Notes under the pieces: model-generated | Told to the model about the DNA's origin: nothing | Seen by the model: the letters and a program-made list of their open reading frames with translations, nothing else | Databases searched by the model: none | Shown here: positions 31,328 through 42,400 of the stretch, piece after piece | Layout of the letters: the number at the start of each line of letters is the position of its first letter | Numbering within the stretch: position 1 is the stretch's first letter | Translations under genes and position numbers: made by a program | NCBI GenBank assembly: GCA_003990745.1 | Contig: RBNI01000028.1 | Span: 1 to 53,587, forward strand | DNA: 53,587 nt | From: Jimgerdemannia flammicorona | Taxonomy: Eukaryota > Mucoromycota > Endogonomycetes > Endogonales > Endogonaceae | Reading direction: 5' to 3'

Positions 31328-32839
31328 ATGAAGATAGGTGAGTCTGCACCCACTCTGCCTCTACCTTAGAGACACCGCCTGCCATCTCTGCACAACTTGA
31401 CTCTGTCTTTCCTTGTCCAGCCTGTTGCCAGTTCAATCCTCATATAGCCCAGCGAGAACGAAATGAGAGACTCGCAGATCAGCTTTTGCAAAAGTAGTAG
31501 TTAACACTCTTCAAGTTTTTCGTCTTTGCTTGGTTCCTCGGCGTGTTAATTTGGAAACTTTCTATATAGCTTTGAACCTGGTGACATCGACATCCTGGTT
31601 CTTCCCGAAATGGCCTTCACAGGTTCTCTTTGCCTTCACCCGACATTTTAATCACCATATGCAACATTGTTCATATAACGGTATTGAACGCTTTCTCAAA
31701 CCTTCTGTATACAGGATACGTCTTCAACGATTTAAACCATATATATCCGTATTTAGAAGACGCAGAGACTGGCCCCACAGTTATTTGGGCTCGTCGACAA
31801 GGTAATCCTGCGCATCACAATACGAATGAGCTCAAATTTTGTCTTCTGGGATCCGCCGAATACTTTTTGACACTTGCATTTCACCCCGTTTATTCTGGAA
31901 GCATTACGTTTGAACTCTTTTGTTGCTGTTGGGTATCCGCAGATTCTACAAGGTATTTCATAATATGGAGTAAAAAGAATCGTCATCGTGCGTATTGCCA
32001 TTTCGGGTTATTCGCTCAACATTGTGTTTGTATACTACTAGAAAATGGGACCGAAAAGCATTACAACAGCTGCTGTTTTGTTGACCGTCAGGGCAATCTG
32101 ATTGCGACGTATCAAAAGAGCTTCCTCTACTATACTGATGAGCGATGGGCGGATGAAGGCCCAGGATTCATATCCTTGCAAATCGAAAGACTAGGGAAGG
32201 TGGGTCAAAGATTTTTTTATGAATATATTATGGAAATTTTATCGATTATGGAACTTATAAGTGCTCTGTTCAGGTGGGAATCGGTATCTGCATGGATCTC
32301 AATCCTTACAAATACAGGAAAGCTTCTGCCTTCGAGTTTGCGAATTTCCATCGCGAACACCAGACGCAGATTATCCTCTGCCCAATGAATTGGCTCGATA
32401 GCAATCCATCTCCATCGGAAAGAAATCCGCAGAAGCCCCAAAATAGTACGGATTCAGATTCTGACGATGAAACCACATCAAAGGATGAAAACGTGTCGTG
32501 GTCGTCGTTGGCCTACTGGAAGGGTCGTTTGTCACCGTTGTATGCAAATGATGAAGCGGACTCGCTTAGGAGGCCCAAAGTCATATTCGCTTCGTGTAAC
32601 CGGTACGGTACGGAAAATGGTAGGTGCTGGCTGGCTTTCTTTCGTTCATCGTGAAGTGCTTCGCATTGCCAAATATTGCAAGGATCTATAGTGTGCTTTC
32701 TCTGCGTCGCATAATAGGTTCGACTTTTTGTGGCACAAGTTGCGTAATGCGGTTAGCACCATCGAAACCGGAACTGCTTGGATATTTGAAGAAGAGAGAG
32801 AGGGGTGTCTTGGTGATTGACGTGGGAGATTTGGATTGA
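31328..32839 (+). CDS. NTA1: N-terminal amidase (protein N-terminal Asn/Gln deamidase)
   Basis: Converts N-terminal Asn and Gln of proteins to Asp and Glu, feeding the Arg/N-degron pathway; a nitrilase-fold enzyme. Eight exons: 31328-31337, 31421-31493, 31570-31622, 31715-31801, 31902-31952, 32042-32199, 32274-32619, 32718-32839, giving 299 aa. The nitrilase triad is visible: Glu in DILVLPEMAFTGY, Lys in IATYQKSFLYYTDE, and Cys in GIGICMDLNPYKY. Typical Nta1 blocks EFANFH, CPMNWL, FASCNRYGTENG and STFCGTSC are present. The first exon is only 10 nt (ATG AAG ATA G) and joins to make MKIACCQFNPHIAQ, the usual family N-terminus. An acidic Ser/Asp-rich insertion (STDSDSDDETTSKDENV) precedes the C-terminal strands. 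It is convergent with NMD3 (218 bp apart), and its promoter abuts the 40-bp repeat. Confidence 0.95.
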
Positions 32840-33057
32840 TGATACTGGGTGTAGGTATGCTGTTTCGCTCTGGAAAGCATATTTGCGTATCATCAATGAG
32901 ATGTTTTTAGTCGGATATTCTTTGCATGCTTTATTATGCACAATCCTGATCACAGCACACCATGGTGATGTCGTGTAGCCATCTAATACATTCATAACGA
33001 ACATAGCCAATGTGACATAGGGGAAAGTACATACGCACTAATCAAATACAAAACATT

Positions 33058-33852
33058 CTATACTGTTATATCCTCTTCGTCCTCCTCTCCATCGTTCAAT
33101 TTTAAATCATCCATCATTTCCTCCAATGAGATTTCCGGGAAATCCTCTCCCTCTTCTTCATCCATATCGCTCTCGTCCACCACCATCTCGTTCTCCCGCT
33201 TCTCTAGTATATTTTTATTCTTGAAGATATTCACCGTCTGCCTGAGCTCCACATCCTCCTCCAAATCCCGCAAGAACATCTCATAATCGTGTTCGATCCT
33301 CTCCTGATCTGCCTTCCGCGGCAACATCTCTTCCTCTTCCTTCGCGAGTTGTGCCAACTTCCAAGCGCGTTGCTTGTGCTTCTTGCGCCGTGCCGGATAC
33401 GTCTTTTTGACCAGTATGACGTCAGGTAGCGCATTGCGGTTTAGTGCATCAAAGTTGTCGTCATTGAAATTGGATCGGGTCATGTCGTAACCCAAAACAA
33501 TGTCGCCAGCTTTGAGGATTCCTCCCAGATGCGAACGTGCGAAGTAAGTTGTATCGTTGCGGCCGAAATCGGCACTTCGCGCTACGTGCACGTCCGCGAG
33601 AACGTGTTTGCCCTTCACAGGGCCGAGGGGTTCCACGTCAAGTACGTAATATTCAATCTGCTCTTTGGCGGTCGCTAGTGCCGAGAAGGGGGTCCGCCAG
33701 AACACAGGGGAAGTCACGTCAGACTGATTGAGAGTATTAACGTCTACGACATGGATAGAGTTACCCACACGTGTGCAGAGACAAAGCTGGCTGAATGAAT
33801 TCAAGATGAACAGAATGAATATTGATAAAGGTCCTCTCCCTCCCCCCTTCCC

Positions 33853-33884
<32 letters not shown>

Positions 33885-35101
33885 TGGAGAGGTATGAAAC
33901 GGAATAGGAAGTAATACATACTTCAAATTTCCAAGCGACTGGGCCAATTTACGCGGCAGACAAATCAGGTCGTCTTTACATATCGGAACAATTTCCACTG
34001 TATATTCAAGTCAGGCGCATGAGTCTCCGTGCAATGGATCACGCCAGGAAAAATCGACCAGGACTAGCGAAGTGACAGCACCACCAAGAAACTTTTCACT
34101 TACCCGAGTATGAGAACTTGTAATTGCTGGTGCCGCTGTGGATGTCTGTGGAAACCAACTGTTCGCTTGATTTCGATCTACACAATAGCGTGGAAGAATA
34201 ATCATTAGATGTTTAAGCGCACCGAAAGTCAACGTTAGAAACCAAGAATCATAGAGTAGGACACGTACTTTACTGGTACAACCGCATTGAGAAACTCGCA
34301 CATCTTGATCGCATGTGCGCGCTGCGAGTAGTAAAAATCAATACCATCTTTTACCTCCTTGATGTTAACGGTATCTTTGTGCGCGTTGTGTTTGAGGATG
34401 AGCTGCTCTAGGTATAAGAAGGTGCGCTTGTGCTCGACTTTCTGGCGGACCTGGACCATGGCTTTCCACGTGTTCTGTGCTGCGACACGTGTGCATTCAT
34501 CGCACTGTTGGTATGAGACGGTGTACTCGACTTCAAAGATCTGTTGGAGGATGGTTGCGGCGAAAACTTCTTTTTGGATCGAGAGTTTGACCTTGATTCT
34601 TCGGCTGTGAGGCTAAGCATATACAGAGTTTGTTGGTTAATTCCAATCTGCTGATTGGTAAAGAATAAAACATACTCGAGCGTGCGGCTGCAATTTTGTG
34701 TGAACATCATTCGATTAAATACCTCTGTCCAAATGAAGCCTGCATCCACTAGCCGTACTTTACTCAAACCCTTCAACTTCTTCAGACACAGCGCAAGCAG
34801 CTCCCGGCTCTCGAGATCGGCTTTAATCCAAAATTGCGGGGGTTGCAGGTAGCGTTCGCAGTTGCGGCAGAAATGCAAGGTGACATGCTTTGGTATGCCT
34901 TCGGTGATGTCGACCTCGTTGCGGATGCAGTTCACACACATATTGGCGGGGTTTGGGGCGACGGGGGTACCGCAAGAGCAGCATAGACTGGAGCAACATG
35001 GTTTCAAGTAGTTAGGATCGAGCAATGGGACTAGTTGTAATAAACACACAGATCGGGAACGCGTACATGAACTGCTCGGTGACGACCGGTTTGTACTCCA
35101 T
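33058..35101 (-). CDS. NMD3: 60S ribosomal export protein NMD3
   Basis: Adaptor that binds pre-60S subunits and recruits the exportin Crm1. Six exons, minus strand: 35101-35067, 34987-34723, 34612-34269, 34177-34104, 33997-33922, 33790-33058, giving 508 aa. The N-terminal zinc ribbons are present (CCSCGTPVAPNPANMCVNC, FCRNCERYLQPP), followed by RLVDAGFIWTEPHSRRIKVK, the L1-like and eIF5A-like middle region (YYSQRAHAIKMCEFL, SSEQLVSTDIHSG, KFSYSVEIVPICKDDL) and a charged C-terminus. That tail contains DLEEDVELRQTVNIFKNK and an acidic Met/Leu-rich segment (PEISLEEMMDDLKLND) resembling the leucine-rich nuclear export signal. The start was chosen as MEYKPVV because it precedes the first zinc ribbon at the normal distance. 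The intron before the last exon carries a T29 run on the coding strand (33852-33881). Confidence 0.95.
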
Positions 35102-35197
35102 CGCAAATGTGTAGAGAGTGTAGGAGAGTAGGATGACCAATCTTTTCTTTCCATGGTTGTTGTCAGCCACCGTGACTGTCTTCTTTATTATTAAAAA

Positions 35198-36476
35198 TCA
35201 GGGGATCGGCTTCGACTTCAATGCGCGCCTGACAAATTGCGGCACAACAAACGCTGCCTCATGCACCTCCGCATTATAATACCTGCAAAGTTCGTCCTCC
35301 TCATCCTCTGTCCACCGTCTCAGTGGCCTGCGCACATCGCGTCCAGCCTCATTGCAGCAGATCATAAACCCGATCTGCCCCGCCGGGTATGTTGGGATGG
35401 TGGTGTAGGCATATTCGGCCACAGGGAAGAGCTCACGGCAGAATGTATGGACTTCCTTGATCAGGGGGAGATGGAGCCACATGCATTCGCCTGATATGAA
35501 AGAAACATCGGTGAGACAGGATTTATCCAACGTTGACGCTACAAACAAAATGGCAGAAATGCGTACCTTGAGTGCTGATGATGCCTCCAGGGCGTAGGGC
35601 GTTTTTCATTAGCTCGAAAAAAGTGCGCTGGAAGAGCGATGCGGCAGGGCCTAAGTAAAGCTCAACCAAATATGAAAGAATATCGATCATGTTGAGTGTG
35701 GATTCGAGCTACAAAGAAGAAAAGGTACCAATAGCAACCTCAATACCCTATCACCGACTCACCCACAGGATCCGAAGAATCGGTAATGATTATATCAAAG
35801 CTATCCTTCTTATCTTCCAGATAAGGGAACCCATCGCCGATGTGAACGGTGACTTTGGAATGCTCAAAACCCTTGGCCATATCGGGCAGGAAGAGCTTTG
35901 AGACGCGAGGAACAGCTTCGTCAATCTCACAAAGCACAACTTCCTCGACACAATTGTGCTTGACGACTTCACGGAGGACTCCTCCGTCGCCGCCGCCAAT
36001 GACGAGGACCTGAAGGTGAGGAGAAACGAGATGGGAGAGGGTATTGTTGGCACAATCGTACCATGTCAAAGGAATTGCAGCGTTTGTTGGGTTCTGGAAA
36101 GTCTCATGCAATAAACGAAATATATTCCGTGCCTTTTTCGGCTCCGGGTGAGAATTCATGGCGATATGAGTTATCATCTCCTGATAGCTGAATTCGTCGC
36201 GTTCGGTTGCTTGAATAACCCCGTCAAGAACGAGTACATTACCGTAGTCGGTGGACTCGAAAGCCAAGACGTCCTGATACAAAGATTTTTCAACGTGTAG
36301 GATCTTCTTGACCTGGATGGACATGGCTAAGAGCCGAGTGTACAGCGTCATGATAATCTGTTGTAAGAGTCAACGATGAACTAAAGGGTGAGCTGATTAC
36401 CTTGACCAGGCCAAAGGGTACTACGTTCGCGGAACCAGCCATCATTCACAGAAGTGTGAGTGAGTTCAGCAGCCAT
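35198..36476 (-). CDS. SPE3: Spermidine synthase
   Basis: Transfers aminopropyl from decarboxylated S-adenosylmethionine to putrescine, in the cytosol. Exons on the minus strand: 36476-36401, 36326-36133, 36009-35763, 35650-35567, 35490-35198, giving 297 aa, normal length. Key sequences: [15 protein letters not shown] at the start, [20 protein letters not shown], the nucleotide-binding [31 protein letters not shown] with the catalytic Asp, and [15 protein letters not shown]. Intron 36132-36010 appears to use a GC donor (AAAAAG|GCACGG). It is 123 nt, a multiple of three, and open, so if unspliced it would insert 41 residues between PKK and VLVIGGG. The alignment says it is an intron. Its start lies 457 bp from the end of the RRN5-like gene. 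Confidence 0.95.
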
Positions 36477-36932
36477 TTCGGTCGAATGTGAGTGAGGGTT
36501 TGAAAGTGGCGTGTGCGAATTTCTTTTTGCAAAAAAATAATTATGATTACCATTTATGGTTGTGACGTGAAGTTTAGGCCATCAACCTTTGTTACCAGCG
36601 CTAGTAGTTCCTCTTTTTTTTTTTGGTTGACGTTGTCGCTGACACTATTGTGCAGTCTGCTAATATAATATTCTCGTGCATGCATTTCTTGCGTTTCAAT
36701 GTTGTTATGCTTTGTGCTTACTGTATACGTTACATTTTTTTCATCTTATTTGTTTTTTATTTATATATTCAACTTATGGAAAAGAACATCCAAACCAAAA
36801 ATCTACACATGAAATAGCAAGCTGTTGCTAATCGAGAATATATCTAATTACTCTCTCTACTGAAAGCTATCAAAATTCAAAGCAAAATTACTCTACTGAA
36901 ATTCCTATCAACAGAACTGAGATTTTCCGAAA
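36477..36932. other. intergenic, promoter side of spermidine synthase
   Basis: Holds the upstream region of spermidine synthase (-) and the 3' flank of the RRN5-like gene (-). T-rich at 36610-36625, AT-rich to 36900. The short plus-strand frame at 36623 is hydrophobic, composition-driven and not called. No other element seen. Confidence 0.4.
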
Positions 36933-38989
36933 TTACTCTCTGTTAAGAGTCCCTGGCTCTGGCTCCCTCGCCGGTTTCTCAACGCCCATCCTCTTCCAAA
37001 GCTCTTGCTCATATTCTACGTCCAGCTGTATATATTGCTGCTCGAGCTTCTCATCCAGCTGCATATCTTGCTGCTCGAGCTTCTTTTCGCGCCTCCTCTT
37101 GCAGTTGCGCTGAGTACGGGTCATGCCGTCTTCATCAGGATCGTACATCTCTTCCAGCAGCAACTTCTTACGCACGCGCTGAGCAAAGTACCCTTCCTGC
37201 AGTATCCTCTTGCGCCTGCGCTGAGAACGGGTCATGCCGTCTTCATCAGAATCGTGCATCCCATTCTCCCGCACCCATCCCGCATCATCTTCCATATACC
37301 CACCTTCCACCTCCTCCATCTGTTCCTCCCTTTCCTTAGCCTTCCACACCCCGGTTTTCTTCATCCTCCACGTTTTTGGCTGCGTCTTCTCCTCAAGCAC
37401 GATTTCGTCACCAATTTCGACCCCATCATCATCCACCACCGTCTTCTCGAGCCGCCTCGCCATGCCACCCAGGTACTCCTCGCGCGACATCGTGGGCAGC
37501 GGGCGCGTGCAGAACAACCACTGCCGACGGAGGGCAGCCGCCACGTCGCTGCGCATTAGCTGCAAGACGTGGGGATAGGGTCGAGTGTGTCGCTAGTACC
37601 GTCCCACTTTCAGAGCATGCGTTGACACAATAACACTCCCCCTTCCCCTTTCTTTTCCACCACAAATAAATAAAAATACAATAGCACTAACCAACTTCCG
37701 CGCCTCTGTGCGAGCCCTATTTCGCTCCTCGGCTAACACGATGGCGTCATGTATCACACGTGCAAGCCACGCGCGGAGGATGGCATGGAAGTAGATCACG
37801 GTACTGCGGAATACGCCTGCGTCGCTATGTTGGACGTATACACTGGGTCGATTATATATCGGATGCAACAGTTCAACGTTGAGATACTTTCGCGCCACAT
37901 CGACCGTTAACCTTCTCCCTTCACAACACAAACCCAAATACACTATGAGGATGTCTTACGTCGTAGTCAGTCTGGCCATGTAATCCAGACGGAACATCTC
38001 GAGCCCCTTGCGTTCTTTTTCCGTCATGGCCTTCTGCTCCCACCACTCGTACGACTTACCCGTCACCTTTGCGATCTCTTTGCGCTCGAGCTCGCGTTCA
38101 ACACGAGTGGCCTCGCGTTCCTCGAAGGCGACCCACGCATCCGAGACCTCGCGGGCGGAGATTTGCCTATGATATTGTTGCACTTTATCTTTTAGCAAGT
38201 AGCCTGGGAAGGTGTGTGGAGGGATAAGATGGACGCGATTTCAGCCAGAGGGAAGATTATAAGATGTCCAACGGGTAACCGTAAAAATTCTGGAAAGCGA
38301 AACATGCCTTTCGGGCTTGTCGTGAGACCCTGTTCCAGCACCTGCAGATATATCCCGCACTCGACAACGCTCTTGGTCCCAACTAAATTCGCGATTTTCC
38401 GCACATCCCACTTTCCGAACCTCTCGACGCCACGAAAGAACCTGTTCTTCTCCGTGACGGTCCAGTGCGAGCGGCCGACGTGCGAAGTGGGCAGATTGCG
38501 CGGCTGCTTATCAACCGCTCCAATCCACCCATATTTTGACTCGGAAAGAATCTGGTGCTGGTGGCCCTCGAACAGTTTGTAATAGCGCAAAAGCGTGTCG
38601 GCGGTAGGCGGGGGGAGGTTGTAGGGGTCGGCCTCGGACTCTGCGTCAGAGAGTTGGGCAGGTTGCTGATCTTGACACGATGCACATAATGTCTCGGTGC
38701 GGCACGCCTTGTCAGAAAGGAAGATGTATTTGCACAGGGCACACTTAATGGAGTAGAATGTCAACTCCATGGGGAAACTTTGTTGGGCCTCGGATGCTGG
38801 GTCAAAGAGTTGGGCAGGTTGTTGATTGGTTGATGAAGGAGCAAATCCCCTTTCCTCAGTATACTCCCATGTAATGGTCCTTGTCGGATCTTTGCACGAC
38901 GCACATAATATCTCCGTCTGACACACCTCGTCAGAAAGGAAGATTGATTCGCACAGGGCACAACGAATTGAGTAGAAAGTCGTCTCCAT
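36933..38989 (-). CDS. RRN5-like RNA polymerase I upstream activating factor subunit (SANT plus histone-fold)
   Basis: Four exons, minus strand: 38989-38308, 38203-37960, 37914-37692, 37559-36933, giving 591 aa. Domains in order: two tandem near-identical CxxC...CxxC zinc-ribbon-like modules (TFYSIRCALCESIFLSD..LCASC and TFYSIKCALCKYIFLSD..LCASC). Next is a SANT/Myb domain (HWTVTEKNRFFRGVERFGKW, then IANLVGTKSVVECGIYLQ). Then comes a helical region with VIYFHAILRAWLARVIHDAI, ERNRARTEARKL and MRSDVAAALR that looks like a histone fold, and finally a Lys/Arg/Glu-rich tail with repeated DEDGMTR(S/T)QRxxKR. SANT plus histone fold is the architecture of yeast Rrn5 in the UAF complex on rDNA promoters. 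The first intron seems to use a GC donor (AAAG|GCATGT). A SANT-only transcription factor such as a TADA2 relative is a weaker alternative. Confidence 0.68.
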
Positions 38990-39045
38990 GAGAGAAAATT
39001 CAAAGACATAAGCCACTGGGAAGTTGCAGGTGATAATTATATATG

Positions 39046-39394
39046 TATTTCCTAACAAACGTCACAAGTCCTGCAAAGACCCTATTTCCTAGGGGTATGT
39101 TCTTGCACATGGTCGCACTACAAATCCTTGGTATATACCATATCCTCCTATGTATGGAGGAGTACACCAGTAAGATGTGCGGAAGCTGTAGCTATCCGCT
39201 TGATCTGGATGGATCGAAGATTTTCTTCTACCCCAAGTTGCAAGGCTGAGGTTGACAAGCATGTCAATAGTGCATGCAACATCCTTCTGCAATATCTTAC
39301 TGGTGCTGAGACTTACTTTCTGAGAAATAGGACCTTTGCAAGACTTGTGTCTTTTTATCAGATTGCTCAGAAATATGACATTTGGTAGGAAATA
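39046..39394. mobile_element. MITE-like element with imperfect terminal inverted repeats
   Basis: Ends TATTTCCTAACAAACGTCA (39046-39064) and, reverse complemented, TATTTCCTACCAAATGTCA (39394-39376) match at 17 of 19 positions. Just inside, CACAAGTCCTGCAAAG (from 39063) pairs with its complement at 39334-39350, and the adjoining CTATTTC also pairs. The total is 349 bp in the spacer between the RRN5-like gene (start 38989) and the lipase gene (stop 39449). The interior open frames are short and not called. No clear target-site duplication; the flanks are TA-rich. Confidence 0.6.
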
Positions 39395-39448
39395 TATAGG
39401 CGAAGATGCAGCAGTACAAAATTTTCACTTATAAATAATCATAGCCCC

Positions 39449-42400
39449 TCAGATATCCTCACCCTTCGCCAAAACCCCTCTCCATAACAGTTCCACGCAT
39501 TTCTCATATTCTCTCGGTGAATGATCCGAGAACATGCTCCTCGAAAACACAATCTCTGAGAACCTTGCTTCCACATCATCGCATCGCTTGAACACAACTT
39601 TATATGCTTGCTTTGTCCGCTCCGTCTTCGCCGCCGCATGTGCTGTGCGCAATTGCGCGTCCATATGCACCGCAAGCTGCGGAATCGCCTCGATATGGTA
39701 CAGCGTCAACGGCGGGTACAGTTTGTCCGCACGCATATCCGCACGCATTGTTTTTATCAACGCCCAAAACCACTGATCGTCCTCATCTTCGTTCTCTAAC
39801 GGCGTAATGGATGTCGAAGTGGATGCATCAGTGCTGGTGTCCGGGATAGGATCAGTGAAAAACTCACTCCCACTCGTGGCGCCACGTCGTGATTTGCGGT
39901 ACTTGCCCAGGATCCGAGCTAAAATCTCCTCTGTCACTTTGCCTTCCTCATGCAAGCTCATCGCCACGTTCTTGAAATCCTTCAGCAGCCCAAGGGACAA
40001 GCTAGGGACAATGTCGTAAGAATGTACGACAGAGGTTACCAGCCCTCGGCCACAATATTTTGCCAGCTCCAACGACATTGTACAAGGAACACCGTAAGCG
40101 TAACAATGTATCGGTCTGCCTGCGGGTAAACCAGATACGCCCGAGGTCACGAATGGTATTGTGTGCTCCGCAAATCCCGTGAGCCCAATCACCTTCTCCT
40201 TCTCTCTGGTAAGGAACAGGTCACGTTCCTCACTCCACAGCACGCTGAGCAAGCTCGCAACTCCCGCACCCAAAGAATGTCCACATAGGACCAGGCCGTA
40301 TTCGCTCCATTTCTCCAGCGCGTCCTTGATGATACGATACACCTTACCCTTCTGCGTCGCCAGCAGCTGCGCACTACCTAGCATGCCAGCGTGAGCTCTG
40401 AATTTCCGCCGCAACCCTGCTGGCCCGGCTAGATCGTCATCCTCAACTTCCTTGTCACACGGGAGGACGAACTCGGCGTACTCACACGTCAGATCTGTTA
40501 ACACGTCGCTCAGCCCAAGAGTCCCGCGGCAGGTAAGCACTACCGCCTGTGCGTTGTGGTCGACTGTTACGTAGTGCACCAGAGCGTGGATTTGAGGGTT
40601 ATTGATATTGAACATGGTGCGATCTGTGTAACTCGATAGTAATATGTCCTCGACTGGGACGCCAGTATGATGTGAGAAGGCGTGGTGGTTAGGGTGGTGG
40701 TGATGGCTGACAGGAAGAACATGTGGTATCGACCCAATGCCCAGAATCCTCATAAAACTTTCGCCATAAGCAGCGGAAGCGTAGCGCATAAATCGGCCAA
40801 TATTTTGTATAAGGTGGCTCCGCGGGAAGTTGTGGGGGCTTGGCTCCAAATCGAGGGGAGATACCGTGTTCACGGGGGCGCAATTGTTGAAAGATGATGG
40901 CGAACTTTGAGATGCACCTGGTTCAAAAGATGGCGTTGCTCTCCCGGACGGCGTTGTGGTATACGTGGTGGTGGTGGTTGTATGAGCGACGCTTTGGATT
41001 GAAGCGATACTGGTAAGAGAATGTGTGCGACGACGTCCAAATGTTCCCCTTGAACTAAGATACGAGGCTGTAGAGGGGTCATTTCGCTGAATCTCATCTT
41101 CGACATAGAGCGGCGTCATAGGAGCAGGAAAGCCCGCAGGGCCACCATAACTCGACAGCGGGGAAGATGAACTTTCACCCTTCGACGTACTTATGGCATC
41201 ACGCGAATGGGGTTCACCATGATTGTTTGCATTCGACTTTGAATGGGATCCGGAACCACCGAATGCAAACGCAGCTGTCGCCTTGCTCCTGAGCCTGAAT
41301 CGATCCCATGCCCCAAATCGAGACTTCTTCTCCATTTCAGGACGCGCGACATCGTTATCCGGAAACGTTTCAGGCGCATCATCATCGGAGGAGGACGGTG
41401 AGGACGGCCGCGAAAGTTGTTCCTGGTATTGCGCGGTGGTGGTCATCATGGTGGTGGACGTGGTTGTCATCGTCGTGGTTGGGGGTTTAGATCTTGCCTT
41501 ATCGGCGATTACCTCCAAAGTGCCCTCGCCGTCCTCGCCTTGACAATCGTTATTGTATTGTTCCGTTCTTTCAACCTTTCTTTTTTGCAGCTTTTTTGTC
41601 ATTGTCGATAACATAATCTTCAGACTCTTGACGGGCGACATCGATTTATCCTTACTTTCGTCATCTCTTAGTTTGTTCCTGATCGAAGGAGACGGAGTAT
41701 CGACCCATGAGCCAGGCAACAGGTACTCTTGACTTGGCTCGTTCATGCTCATTGCCCCGTCCGTATTCGCTTGTTGGACTGTTGCCATAAACGACTCGAC
41801 TTGTTCCTGGTCCTCTCTGACCACAATCGTTTTCGCTTTGTATCCGTTGGGAAGCCGGTCCGCGTTAGTGTCGGCCGAAGAAACTACCACCCATTCGGAC
41901 GACGAATCAGCGTCTTCGACGGCATGCGGTCCAATAGGCCGGATAGTAGTACTTTTTACCGTAATCGTTCGCGTAGTCTTCACAATTTCAAACGTATCAG
42001 GCGCCGTAGATGGAGAACGGTGGCCGGCAATACCATCATATAGAGATGATGAGTGCTTTGCAGCCCCGAGTTCATCAACGGTCGCCGGATTCTCTAGTGC
42101 AAGAATGTCTTCTAGTTCACGGATAATATCCGGGTGTTCCACTATCACGTCATCATCGGCAGCTAGACTATTTGAGACGTGAGTCCCTTCCAACAGCAGT
42201 CCGCCAGCATCTTGCCGTTCCGCACTGCCAATCCCCTCGTCGTTCCTGTTCCACTCGATCATTGATCTCTCGTCTTCCTCCACGACCACAACGCCTTCCC
42301 ACACGTGCGTCATCTTGACACTAATCATGGTACGTTTATGCGTCACGTTTTGTAGGAAGGCGAATGCGGTGAGGGCTTTGGTTAGTCCTGCAAGGACGGC

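Noticed and set aside
39128..39388. 86-residue plus-strand open frame inside the MITE-like element.
   Set aside because: It spans the inverted repeats and has no recognisable domain; more likely fortuitous.
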